From Bryobacterales bacterium (GTDB lineage: Bacteria > Cyanobacteriota > Vampirovibrionia > Obscuribacterales > Obscuribacteraceae): a DNA stretch of 9,618 nucleotides. Where the stretch lies: NCBI GenBank assembly GCA_903970295.1, contig CAJCHQ010000437.1:1-9618 (forward strand), written 5' to 3'. The translations under genes were made by a program, and so were the position numbers. The notes under the pieces are model-generated. The model ran no database searches, was not told the origin of the DNA, and saw nothing but the letters and a program-made list of their open reading frames with translations. Below are positions 1 to 7,161 of the stretch, one piece after another (the first letter of the stretch is position 1; every line of letters begins with the position of its first letter).

Positions 1-131
1 GCTGCACCAAAAGCCGCCATGAAAAGAATGTCGACGATTTCAGCAACACTGACTAAAGCTCCCGAGGGACGCAATTTTCTCGCTTGACGCACCATGTTTG
101 CCGGATCGTCCGTGCGTTGAAGCTCATTCAT
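1..131 (-). CDS. N-terminal fragment of an unrecognised protein, cut by the window edge
   Basis: An ATG at 131-129 opens a frame that stays open to base 1, giving 43 complete codons that begin MNELQRTDDPANMVRQARKL. The first 25 residues or so are polar and basic. From about residue 24 the chain becomes mostly hydrophobic (GALVSVAEIVDILFMAAFGA), which suggests the start of a membrane segment or a buried helix. The start overlaps the stop of the upstream TPR gene in the arrangement ATGAATGA, and a strong Shine-Dalgarno sequence lies upstream, so translation is probably coupled to that gene. It is therefore likely the next member of the kinase/TPR operon. I do not recognise the family, and too little is visible to assign a function. 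Confidence 0.72.
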   Translation of the reverse strand, partial: MNELQRTDDPANMVRQARKLRPSGALVSVAEIVDILFMAAFGA

Positions 132-1728
132 GCTCCTGCTCCTGCCCGACTTCACTAGCAAAAGAATTTAATTCATCTCTCAGCTTCTGCTCTTCGATCG
201 AAACTAATTGAGTCTTTTTCAGAGCCTCAAGACAATGAATTTTCAGCAGACGGGCTTCAATCAAATGGGGATTAAAACGGCTAACTAAGTCACTTTCAGC
301 CAGAGCCCGATCATATGATTTCATGTCAAACAGCAAACGACCTTTTGTCAGGTGCAAGGGCAGAAAGTATCTGCCGGTAAAAGCTTCATCGTGTCGATAT
401 TGTGCTATCCCTTGATCGGCTTGGTCCAGAGCCGTTGGCCATGCACCCATCTGCTCATAAGCTTGCGCCTTCAAAAGAGATTGCTGGGGCGAAACAAGTT
501 GTTTCCTCATCGAGTTGAGAGCATCCAATGCGGCTTGTGGCTTATGGTCATGAATAGCTAATTGGGCCGCTAACGGCGCCCAATAGTATTTGTACAGTCT
601 GTTTTCATCGACAATTTTTCGCGCCTCGGTGGCATCAGCTGTTTGCAGTGATATGGCAAACATCAGCTCTTCCTCTGGCGATAGAATAGTTCTGAGTTCG
701 CTGGGATCTTGATCTAATCTGCGTGTTCGGGCGAGGACGTTGCCAATTTTTGTGCTGCGTGCAAGCAACTTCTCAGAATAGGCAGCTAAAGTGGCATTCC
801 AGTAGGGAGTTTGGCGCAAATCACTCATAGCTAGAGACTCGACCATCGAAAGCGGTATTTGTGCACGCATAGTCAATGCTTGAACGCGATATCCATCGTA
901 TTTGACATATGCATCTATGAAACGTGCGGCTTCTGCCATTCGTCCCGAATCAATGCAAGCCCAAGCTGCTTTTGGCAACTCAGAACACCAGGCTCGACCT
1001 ACCTTTTCAGGCAAGCGACTGAGCAAAGCCACGGCTTCACCATATTCTTTTATAGCATCCGGAAAATTTGCTTGGTTGAAATCAGCTTTGGCTCTCGCAA
1101 AATAATTACTCGGAAGATCTGGATATTTATCGATCAAATACTGGCCGTAAGCGAGCCCCTTAGCTCTCTGCCCATTTTGCATGAGCATCGTCTGGGCGCC
1201 AAGCCGACTAAAAATGGAAGGTTTGCCAACAGCCTGAAGATCCGCAATTGATTTGTCCAGAATACTTGTGCGTGCATCGATCGTTTTTGCATCGGTTTCG
1301 GCATCTGGATACCACAACTGACTCAACTGATATGAGGAAAGGTCTTTGTCGCCCAAAAATGCCGTACCAAATATCATCGGTAGTTGGATCAACGCCCCCC
1401 GAGCTCTCTCACTCGCATTCAGAGTCATCCATATACCGCACCAGAAAATTGAGAGAATGAGCGCACTGATTGCGACAAATTGAATTCGTCTTTTATTTTG
1501 GCGTTGATTGTAAGCCGCCAGGAAGGCAATATCTTCCGCCCTTTTCTTCACCGCTTGCTGAGTAGCGGCAACTTTCACCGCAGAGGTCGGCTCTGCGATC
1601 GCCACAGCCTCTGTTTTTTTCGTCGATGCCTCAGAAGCAACCACAAGCGGTGCCGCGGCCGATTCGGGGTCGTTGCCAGTTGTCAGTTCAACATCCGATT
1701 TGAGTTTTTGCGGCTTCGGTTTATCCAT
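124..1728 (-). CDS. Single-pass membrane protein with an extracytoplasmic TPR-like domain
   Basis: This is a 534-residue protein. Residues 1-60 are a charged, Ala-rich, low-complexity cytoplasmic tail. Residues 76-81 are basic (RQNKRR) and precede one transmembrane helix at about 83-103, so by the positive-inside rule the rest lies outside the cytoplasmic membrane. Helical-repeat segments with TPR-like spacing of small and aromatic residues appear at about 172-240 (for example NYFARAKADFNQANFPDAIK) and 380-500 (QSLLKAQAYEQMGAWPTALD; GRLLFDMKSYDRALAESD). TPR domains bind peptides or proteins, so a scaffold or sensor role is plausible; no catalytic motif is visible. The gene starts 22 bp after the kinase stop and overlaps the next gene by 8 bp, so it is probably co-expressed with the kinase and may be its partner or substrate. 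The ATG at 1728 has AAGGA only 2 nt upstream, a cramped but usable site. Exact repeat number and family are uncertain. Confidence 0.93.
   Translation of the reverse strand: MDKPKPQKLKSDVELTTGNDPESAAAPLVVASEASTKKTEAVAIAEPTSAVKVAATQQAVKKRAEDIAFLAAYNQRQNKRRIQFVAISALILSIFWCGIWMTLNASERARGALIQLPMIFGTAFLGDKDLSSYQLSQLWYPDAETDAKTIDARTSILDKSIADLQAVGKPSIFSRLGAQTMLMQNGQRAKGLAYGQYLIDKYPDLPSNYFARAKADFNQANFPDAIKEYGEAVALLSRLPEKVGRAWCSELPKAAWACIDSGRMAEAARFIDAYVKYDGYRVQALTMRAQIPLSMVESLAMSDLRQTPYWNATLAAYSEKLLARSTKIGNVLARTRRLDQDPSELRTILSPEEELMFAISLQTADATEARKIVDENRLYKYYWAPLAAQLAIHDHKPQAALDALNSMRKQLVSPQQSLLKAQAYEQMGAWPTALDQADQGIAQYRHDEAFTGRYFLPLHLTKGRLLFDMKSYDRALAESDLVSRFNPHLIEARLLKIHCLEALKKTQLVSIEEQKLRDELNSFASEVGQEQEHE
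132..143 (-). promoter_or_regulatory. Shine-Dalgarno site for the overlapping downstream gene
   Basis: On the minus strand this reads AGGAGCAGGAGC directly before the ATG at 131. It holds two AGGAG cores: the distal one (143-139) lies 7 nt from the ATG, an ideal spacing, while the proximal one lies only 1 nt away. The site sits inside the last codons of the TPR gene, whose Glu/Gln-rich tail (GQEQEHE) is partly a by-product of it. It supports the choice of start at 131. Confidence 0.7.
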
Positions 1729-1741
1729 ATTCCTTGTTGCT

Positions 1742-1759
1742 CTAGGTGCTCTAGGTGCT
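1742..1759. repeat. Perfect 9-bp tandem duplication spanning a stop codon
   Basis: The 9-mer ctaggtgct occurs twice in a row (1742-1750 and 1751-1759). On the minus strand it encodes the last two residues of the kinase (Ser-Thr) plus its TAG stop. The second copy therefore repeats Ser-Thr-TAG in the same frame just after the stop. It looks like a small slippage duplication and takes up part of the 22-bp spacer before the TPR gene. Confidence 0.8.
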
Positions 1760-3235
1760 CGTATACAATTTAGCTATGCCACTCTGCATGTACAAATCGT
1801 GCAATGCCGATTTGATCTCTGTCACTGATGAGAATCTTTCTTCACTATTCAAGCAAGTACAGCGCTTAACGATGTCATTCAATTTTTCCGAGACAGAGAC
1901 AAAATCTGCCGGTGCCGAGCGACTGAGAGGATAAGGGTCTTTAGCAGTCAACAAATACTGGATCGTGCCGCCAAAAGCGTAGATATCGCTCTGCAGAGTG
2001 GTTCGTCCCTGCAACTGCTCAGGCGCCATGTATGCCTGTTTTCCGATAATCGTTCCGGTCATCGTGCCTAAGAACTGATTTGAAGCGCCAAAATCGATAA
2101 TGATTATGGTCCCATCATTGCGCAAAACAATATTTTCTGGAGTCAAATCTCGATGAATGATCGGTGGATCGTAATTGTGCAAATATTCTAGAGCGGAAGC
2201 AATTTGCAGCGCCCAGTCCAGAACCTTTTCTTCTGATTGAGGGCCATTTTGTCGCACGAGCTGACGCAGATCTTGGCCGGCGACATGTTGCAAGACAAGA
2301 TAATGATGCTCCGACTCGATGAAGTGGTCGATCACTTTAACGATGCCAGTGTGATCCAATTGCCCGAGGATCGACGCCTCACGCTCAAGAGCTTTTTCAG
2401 CTGCGTTCCTGTTATGAACTTCCAATCCTGCCGGCACAACGGCTTCTTTCAAGACACGCATTTCGTTGCGCCCGTCCTGAACGAGGTAAAGTGCCGATAA
2501 TCCGCCAAACGCCAACTGCCGAATCACTTCCAGGCGACCGCCCAACAATTTGACGCCCGGCTCCAGCGGAACAAAAGTAGTGGAAGCGAAGCGCCGCCCG
2601 AGTTCCTCATTCCACATATCTGTGTAGCTGAGCTGTTGCAGCCCTTTGTTAGCGTTATGCAGCTCTGATTGATACTCTTTCAAGGCTTGCGACCAATCGC
2701 AATGCGTTCCCCAAAGCTCTATTGATAATAGCAATTGTTCGATTGTCTGCGGATCCATCCCGGTCAGGGGGAGACTAACGGCACTCCCTGACTTCAACTG
2801 CAACAAAAGACACCGGCCGCTCTCATTCGATTCAGCGACGGTTGCCGCGACGACGGAAGCCCAACTCTGCCAGATATTGACTTTATTCCAGCGCGCAATG
2901 AGCAAAGGCAGAGTCAACCCGTCCCGATTGACGAGCAACTCATTGGAACAAAGATGTCGAGCCATTCTCACGAGCAGGCCAATGAGAACAATGGCTAAGG
3001 CCAGTTTGCCGGCGATGCCCCAGATTTCAGGATGCGCACTGGCGTAGAGAGGTCCCCAGGGAACCGTCAGCAAATAGATCGCGGCGAGGCCTGAGGTGGA
3101 AGCAATAGCAAAATAAGAGCGATGCACCCAAACCGTGGTCTGGTGAAAAGCCCGCAGTTGCGGATGCGACAGAGCCAAAGTCATGTCCGTATCAGCCACG
3201 TTGCCTCTTGCTACCTCGAAATCCCCAATAACCAT
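1751..3235 (-). CDS. Membrane-anchored Ser/Thr protein kinase with PH-like middle domain
   Basis: This 494-residue protein phosphorylates Ser/Thr on target proteins, probably on the cytoplasmic face. Two hydrophobic helices lie at about 40-60 and 72-90, followed by basic residues (RMARH), so both termini are inside. Residues 98-180 (LLVNRDGLTLP, ...LLLQLKSGSAVSL, ...LLLSIELW) read like a bacterial PH-type beta-sandwich ending in a helix; this is my inference. The kinase domain spans about 234-482. It has a glycine loop AFGGLS (242-247), Lys263 (VLKE), Glu286 in helix C, a catalytic loop HRDLTPEN (361-368, Asp363), DFG (381-383), APE (404-406), SDIYAFGG (416-423) and Arg467. Two departures are notable: the first loop Gly is Ala, and the usual catalytic-loop Lys is Thr365. 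It heads a compact group with the TPR gene 22 bp downstream. The start is uncertain: ATG 3235 and ATG 3184 both lack a clear Shine-Dalgarno. Kinase identity is firm; the substrate is unknown. Confidence 0.96.
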   Translation of the reverse strand: MVIGDFEVARGNVADTDMTLALSHPQLRAFHQTTVWVHRSYFAIASTSGLAAIYLLTVPWGPLYASAHPEIWGIAGKLALAIVLIGLLVRMARHLCSNELLVNRDGLTLPLLIARWNKVNIWQSWASVVAATVAESNESGRCLLLQLKSGSAVSLPLTGMDPQTIEQLLLSIELWGTHCDWSQALKEYQSELHNANKGLQQLSYTDMWNEELGRRFASTTFVPLEPGVKLLGGRLEVIRQLAFGGLSALYLVQDGRNEMRVLKEAVVPAGLEVHNRNAAEKALEREASILGQLDHTGIVKVIDHFIESEHHYLVLQHVAGQDLRQLVRQNGPQSEEKVLDWALQIASALEYLHNYDPPIIHRDLTPENIVLRNDGTIIIIDFGASNQFLGTMTGTIIGKQAYMAPEQLQGRTTLQSDIYAFGGTIQYLLTAKDPYPLSRSAPADFVSVSEKLNDIVKRCTCLNSEERFSSVTEIKSALHDLYMQSGIAKLYTST

Positions 3236-3341
3236 ATGCCCAAGGTCGGACTACCAAAAGCAGCATTTGGCTAATCAAGTGCTCAAATAGAGACAATCTC
3301 ATACGCTCGTGCTGAATTGACGGCCTTTCAAAATTATCGAC

Positions 3342-5678
3342 TTACTGCTTGACTGTATTGCCGCTGCACTCGATACCGCGCGTAGTATCGCCATCATAGA
3401 ATAATTCTGGCCTAACCATTCCCTTATGCGTCGACCAGGTGTTTTGCTCGACTGTCAGCCCCGAGCCAAGCTCAGCGAAAATAGACCCCCGCATTTTCAG
3501 GTCGATCGGCGGCTTGTGGGCATTGATGAAGGTGTTTCTAACGATCGACACATCTTTAAACGATTTCGCCTCGATCGCAGGTCCTGTCATTTCCTTAAAA
3601 GTATTATTCTCGAACAGAATATTAGTCAAAATCGGATACTTAGAAAAAATCCCGTTGCTGCTTGCGTAGATGGAAACGGCCGCACCATCAAAAGACCCGC
3701 AAGAGTTTTCAGCTTCGAAAGTATTGTCGCGAAAAACAATATTTCGCGCACCAAAACCTTCACTCCAACTCGGCCCGACATCGGTCAGACAAAGCACCGC
3801 CGCTGCCTGATTATGAAAAAAACGATTGCCTTCAACAAGTCCGTCGGCCGTATTGCAAAGCATTCCTCGAGCGCGATTCTCATGAAAGAAACAGTTTCGC
3901 ACAATGAAATTGTGAGAACCGTAGCGGTGATTCCAGAGAATTACATCGGCAGCAACTTTGTCAGGCAGTTCATCCTCGAAAATCAATTCAGATTGCCTGG
4001 TTTTATAGTCTGGGTTAACAGCTTTCAGTTTGCCTTTGAATCCTGTCGGAGAGTAATCGTGATTTCTGATTTCGATTAAGTCGCCGGGCGAATAGGGGCA
4101 GCTCCAGGGCAAAAAGCCTGTCGCGATCAGAGTGTGAGCGTCCGTTTGCTTGACCCCGGTGTGTATGTTGTCGTGAATATTTACGCAGTCATCACCCGAA
4201 TATCCAAAATCACAGTCCACAAGTTTCATAAACCCCTGTGATTGATCGACATGGAAACAATCTGAAGTAGTCGTAATCGACCGCTGACCTGTTTCTGGAT
4301 ACGTCACCCGACAATGCAGGAGTTCGAAGTGATGCTGGTCCCCGCCCACAATAAAGCCTATACCAGGGAATGAATAAACGGTCACACCACGAAGCGATAG
4401 ATGCGTATTACCACCCATCAAAATACAATGTCTGGCGAAGATGTGATGGCGCAATAAGTAGAGCTCGCCAGGATGAACAGCCATTGAATACGTGGGCCAG
4501 ACGCGCACCGTAAATCGATCGAGTGGTTCGATTTTCTTCGGACCGAATGCGCCGAATTCATGTCCAGCTCCCGGAGCTCGCAGCTTTTCATCGAGCTGAT
4601 TGATAGTGACCCAGCGTTTAGGATCGAGAGTTGCAGGTGTTTCGAAACGCATTTCGAAAAAGGAACGGTCCGGCGCCACCTTGACAATTTTACCGACCGA
4701 GGCGAGCGGATCTTTTTCCCAATCCCAGTCCACGTTAAAATTGGAGAAGACGCTATGGCTGCAGTTCTTGATCTGAATCGCTGCGCCGCCCTTAGTTTGA
4801 TCGAAAAGAAAGGTGGCACCGCCGCCGTCAAAAACGAAATCTCGAAGATCTTCGAAAAGTATCGTTTCCTCCGACGAGATGCGGTAGATGCCCTTGGGAA
4901 CCGTCAGCCTGGCAGCGTGCGTCTCACGACATTTAGCAATGGCCGACTTCAGTGCGAGAAAATTCGTGTCCGTTCCCGGCACCGCCTTAGGCTCTCCATC
5001 AACGACCGCTCCAAAATCAGCGAGATTGACAATCGAACCACCAGAATTTGACGGAGGTTCGACCGTGAAGCCAACGGCACCACTTGGATTCACGGCTCGA
5101 TTTCCGTATCCTGAATTTTGATCCAGTGCCAAAGTCTGGAGGTCGTTACCCTGAATAATTTTCATGCCTGATATGCGCATCGCTCCGCGGTCATGAATAC
5201 CGACACAAACACCATAATCATCGGATGTTGGTGCAATGTGCAATTTGGCGACGCCGCGCTCGCCGGGCTCGCCACGCCACCTCTGCCATTTGTCAGCGCC
5301 GTTCCCCAGACTGCCGGAGCGAGCAAAAACATAAAAATAACTATTCTGGTCAGGACGATCGGTGATTTCATAATTGACGGTGACGACATATTCTTGCCCG
5401 GCTTGCATGAGCCCTTTGGGGATCTGGATGCAGGAATTCCAGCTGCCATTGCTGCCACGACTGTCCGCAGAGAAGCACGGCTGTCCCTTCTCGTCTCTGG
5501 TCTGGTGCATATAATTGATGCTGCAGCCGTGGGGATGAAGGTCATCGAGAGATAGCTGCCAGAGGCTGCCACCAGATACGGCGGCATTGGCTGTTGCCAC
5601 AAAAGTGAGAGACATCAGCACAAATGTCAAACATCGCGCCAATCTCAAAAAGGTTTTTCTTCTTGCAAAGATAATCAA
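3342..5678 (-). CDS. Secreted right-handed beta-helix protein, pectate-lyase/glycosidase-like
   Basis: This is a 778-residue exported protein. The n-region is basic (ARRKTFLRLAR), residues 16-29 are hydrophobic, and ANA-A near 30-33 is a good signal peptidase I site. Residues 36-178 resemble a beta-sandwich, possibly carbohydrate-binding. At 217-250 the NLADFGAVVDG segment followed by a FLALKSAIAKC helix is the typical opening of pectate-lyase-3-type beta-helices. From there to the C-terminus runs a series of short beta-turn repeats (NIVFRDNTF, NILFENNTF, SIVRNTF). The acidic cluster DCFHVD (473-478) and GDDCVNIHDNIH (495-506) recalls the Asp-rich active site of beta-helix glycosidases such as GH110. 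That family link is from memory and unproven; a non-catalytic glycan-binding role is possible. The start is a TTG at 5678, chosen because it gives a full signal peptide and has AGGG 9 nt upstream; the first ATG is residue 22 and would destroy the signal peptide. Confidence 0.9.
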   Translation of the reverse strand: MIIFARRKTFLRLARCLTFVLMSLTFVATANAAVSGGSLWQLSLDDLHPHGCSINYMHQTRDEKGQPCFSADSRGSNGSWNSCIQIPKGLMQAGQEYVVTVNYEITDRPDQNSYFYVFARSGSLGNGADKWQRWRGEPGERGVAKLHIAPTSDDYGVCVGIHDRGAMRISGMKIIQGNDLQTLALDQNSGYGNRAVNPSGAVGFTVEPPSNSGGSIVNLADFGAVVDGEPKAVPGTDTNFLALKSAIAKCRETHAARLTVPKGIYRISSEETILFEDLRDFVFDGGGATFLFDQTKGGAAIQIKNCSHSVFSNFNVDWDWEKDPLASVGKIVKVAPDRSFFEMRFETPATLDPKRWVTINQLDEKLRAPGAGHEFGAFGPKKIEPLDRFTVRVWPTYSMAVHPGELYLLRHHIFARHCILMGGNTHLSLRGVTVYSFPGIGFIVGGDQHHFELLHCRVTYPETGQRSITTTSDCFHVDQSQGFMKLVDCDFGYSGDDCVNIHDNIHTGVKQTDAHTLIATGFLPWSCPYSPGDLIEIRNHDYSPTGFKGKLKAVNPDYKTRQSELIFEDELPDKVAADVILWNHRYGSHNFIVRNCFFHENRARGMLCNTADGLVEGNRFFHNQAAAVLCLTDVGPSWSEGFGARNIVFRDNTFEAENSCGSFDGAAVSIYASSNGIFSKYPILTNILFENNTFKEMTGPAIEAKSFKDVSIVRNTFINAHKPPIDLKMRGSIFAELGSGLTVEQNTWSTHKGMVRPELFYDGDTTRGIECSGNTVKQ

Positions 5679-5687
5679 AGTTGCTTG

Positions 5688-5713
5688 CCCTGGTGAGTCA
5701 TCCGTAGCCAGGG
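5688..5713 (-). promoter_or_regulatory. Intercistronic hairpin covering the ribosome-binding site of the beta-helix gene
   Basis: On the minus strand CCCTGG (5713-5708) and CCAGGG (5693-5688) can form a 6-bp GC-rich stem around a 14-nt loop. The 3' arm contains AGGG, the only Shine-Dalgarno-like element before the TTG start at 5678. Folding would hide that element, so the hairpin could damp translation or respond to temperature or a binding protein. There is no U-run after it, so it is not a typical intrinsic terminator. The pairing is seen directly; the regulatory role is inferred. Confidence 0.4.
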
Positions 5714-5745
5714 TTTGATTATCTCATGCTTGACGTGGACTTGGA

Positions 5746-7089
5746 TTAAGGCTCGCTCTTCGCGTCTTTATGCACCGAGAATTTCTTCTCTAGATTAGCC
5801 AGTCGAGATTTTCCACCCGGACGAGCCGCGAGAGTTTCCGCCTCCTGAATGCGACTCAGTTCTGTTGCTCCAGCAGCCTTGGGTATTTGCTTCAGCACTT
5901 TCTCAGTGCCGCCTGCTCCTTTTTGGTTGACCATATCGCAGACTTCAGCCCACCCGAGCTCGCTCTTGAAGCCATATTTCTGAGCCAGGCGCACACCGCT
6001 AGTGACCAGTTGACGGGAGAGAGCAACTTGTACGCTTTGGAAATCATTGAGCGCTTTTTCCACATCCTGGACATGATTGACTTGTTTGTGCTTGGCGTCG
6101 GCAAATCCTAACATCGCACTAAAATCCGCATGACGAATGAAGACCGTGTTTACAGTCGCGTTAGCCGGATCGCCAACATTGTTGATCATCTTGGCGGCGT
6201 ATGGGCCAAAATCTTTCACGAAGGTGCATGGGTCTTTTTTGTACATTGCCCCCAACAAAGCTGGAAGCTCGCCAACGTGCTGATTCCATTGCCTCATGCC
6301 CACCGACCAACCATAACCAGCATCATCTGTGGTGACAGTGTCGAGGTTGCCTTCGTTACCGGCAACCGCGGTGACGATTCGATCCTTCAACTTGTGCTGA
6401 TCCAGCAAAGTTTTGAACAAGGCGGGATCTACTTCCGGTGCGCCCTGGGCGGGCAAAGACGACAGACACTGCCAGGGCACATCTTCCAGCGGCGCCGGAA
6501 CGTGCAAGCCAGGGTTATTCTCATGCAAATAAGACACGGTATCGCGAACTGTTTGTTCTTGCGCCAACGGCAAGTAAAGCGGCGACCAATGCACTGCGTC
6601 AGCCTCGATGCCAATGCTAATCGAGTCGCTGGGCGAGGCTCCGCCTTTTTTGCTCGGATTGGTCTTTATTTTGCCTTGACGATCCAGAGTAAGATCGTCG
6701 ATCGTATCGATTGGTCCATGTTCTATAGCCTGGGGATTCCAGGCTGGTCGTTTCGTAAAATCGACGTTCTCCATGGAGATTACTTGATCGGGTTCGACCA
6801 CATTCGCTTTTAAAATTTTTGCATGCGCGAGCATGTCTTTGACAGCTTGATCTTGATCAACAACCGTTTTTGTGCCAGCGGCTGCGTTGGTGCCGACGGT
6901 TGTCTGATCCGCAGTGCCAGCTGCGTTGCTGCCGACGGTTGTTTGATCCGCTGTACCAGGCGCCTTTACTTGCCCGTCGGGAGCCGGCTTTTGACCATCA
7001 GACAGGAGAGTTCGTCCAGTCTCTGCATCCGCCGTCTGAAATGAGCCGCCAACTGTTCCTAGATTATTATCAAATCGAGCTTGCCACAT
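5746..7089 (-). CDS. Lysozyme-like domain protein with Thr/Ala-rich repeat linker
   Basis: This 447-residue protein is annotated from the ATG at 7089 (MWQARFDNN), which has AGGGTG 8 nt upstream. A TTG at 7125 would add 12 residues and is less likely. Residues 1-90 are low-complexity, with two tandem copies of a 13-residue unit (GTADQTTVGSNAA / GTADQTTVGTNAA, about 45-70). Residues 228-385 are helical, with the motif AVAGNEG (Glu246) followed by VTTDDAGYGWSVGMRQW (252-268). That spacing resembles lysozyme/transglycosylase-like proteins in which the Glu in 'NEG' is catalytic and a later S/W-G-x-R-Q-W segment lines the cleft. Peptidoglycan or another glycan is therefore a candidate substrate; this rests on motif resemblance only. 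No Sec signal peptide or membrane segment is visible, so it is either cytoplasmic, exported another way, or released by lysis. It is the first gene of the minus-strand series, 67 bp before the beta-helix gene. Confidence 0.88.
   Translation of the reverse strand: MWQARFDNNLGTVGGSFQTADAETGRTLLSDGQKPAPDGQVKAPGTADQTTVGSNAAGTADQTTVGTNAAAGTKTVVDQDQAVKDMLAHAKILKANVVEPDQVISMENVDFTKRPAWNPQAIEHGPIDTIDDLTLDRQGKIKTNPSKKGGASPSDSISIGIEADAVHWSPLYLPLAQEQTVRDTVSYLHENNPGLHVPAPLEDVPWQCLSSLPAQGAPEVDPALFKTLLDQHKLKDRIVTAVAGNEGNLDTVTTDDAGYGWSVGMRQWNQHVGELPALLGAMYKKDPCTFVKDFGPYAAKMINNVGDPANATVNTVFIRHADFSAMLGFADAKHKQVNHVQDVEKALNDFQSVQVALSRQLVTSGVRLAQKYGFKSELGWAEVCDMVNQKGAGGTEKVLKQIPKAAGATELSRIQEAETLAARPGGKSRLANLEKKFSVHKDAKSEP
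6881..6958 (-). repeat. Two tandem 39-bp repeats inside the lysozyme-like gene
   Basis: Copies at 6881-6919 and 6920-6958 match at 35 of 39 positions by direct comparison. They encode two 13-residue Thr/Ala/Gly/Gln units that form part of the N-terminal linker. The period is a multiple of three, so copy number can change without breaking the frame. The unit is likely an extended, flexible spacer; copy number may vary between strains. Confidence 0.85.
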
Positions 7090-7097
7090 AATTTCTA

Positions 7098-7103
7098 CAC
7101 CCT
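7098..7103 (-). promoter_or_regulatory. Shine-Dalgarno site deciding the lysozyme-like protein start
   Basis: AGGGTG on the minus strand ends 8 nt before the ATG at 7089. It favours that ATG over the upstream in-frame TTG at 7125, which has no comparably placed purine-rich element. Confidence 0.5.
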
Positions 7104-7150
7104 GCTTGAGTAAAGAGTCACACAAACGCTAGAGGGTTCAGGCAATTTCT

Positions 7151-7156
7151 CATAAT
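7151..7156 (+). promoter_or_regulatory. Candidate -10 box (CATAAT)
   Basis: CATAAT matches the sigma-70 consensus TATAAT at five of six positions and would place transcription start near G7162-G7163. That is exactly where the 5' strand of the 8-bp closing stem begins. There is no good -35 hexamer 16-18 nt upstream, so it would need an activator or be weak. The assignment is tentative. Confidence 0.3.
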
Positions 7157-7161
7157 CCGAG

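Noticed and set aside
1595..1602. HIP1-like octamer GCGATCGC, which is abundant in many cyanobacteria
   Set aside because: Only one copy was noticed in the window, inside a coding region, so it gives no evidence of enrichment or of a cyanobacterial origin.
3236..3341. Separate promoter for the kinase/TPR genes
   Set aside because: TTGAAA and TTGTCT can be read as -35 elements on the minus strand, but none has a good -10 at 16-18 nt spacing. A promoter is possible in this 106-bp gap but not supported.
3426..4079. Open frame of 217 codons on the plus strand
   Set aside because: It lies wholly antisense to the well-supported beta-helix gene and its translation shows no domain-like pattern, hydrophobic core or start signal.
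4560..5051. Open frame of 163 codons on the plus strand
   Set aside because: It is antisense to the beta-helix gene and without family features.
6130..6813. Open frame of 227 codons on the plus strand
   Set aside because: It is antisense to the lysozyme-like gene. The translated sequence has no recognisable motif and the frame is explained by codon bias of the opposite strand.
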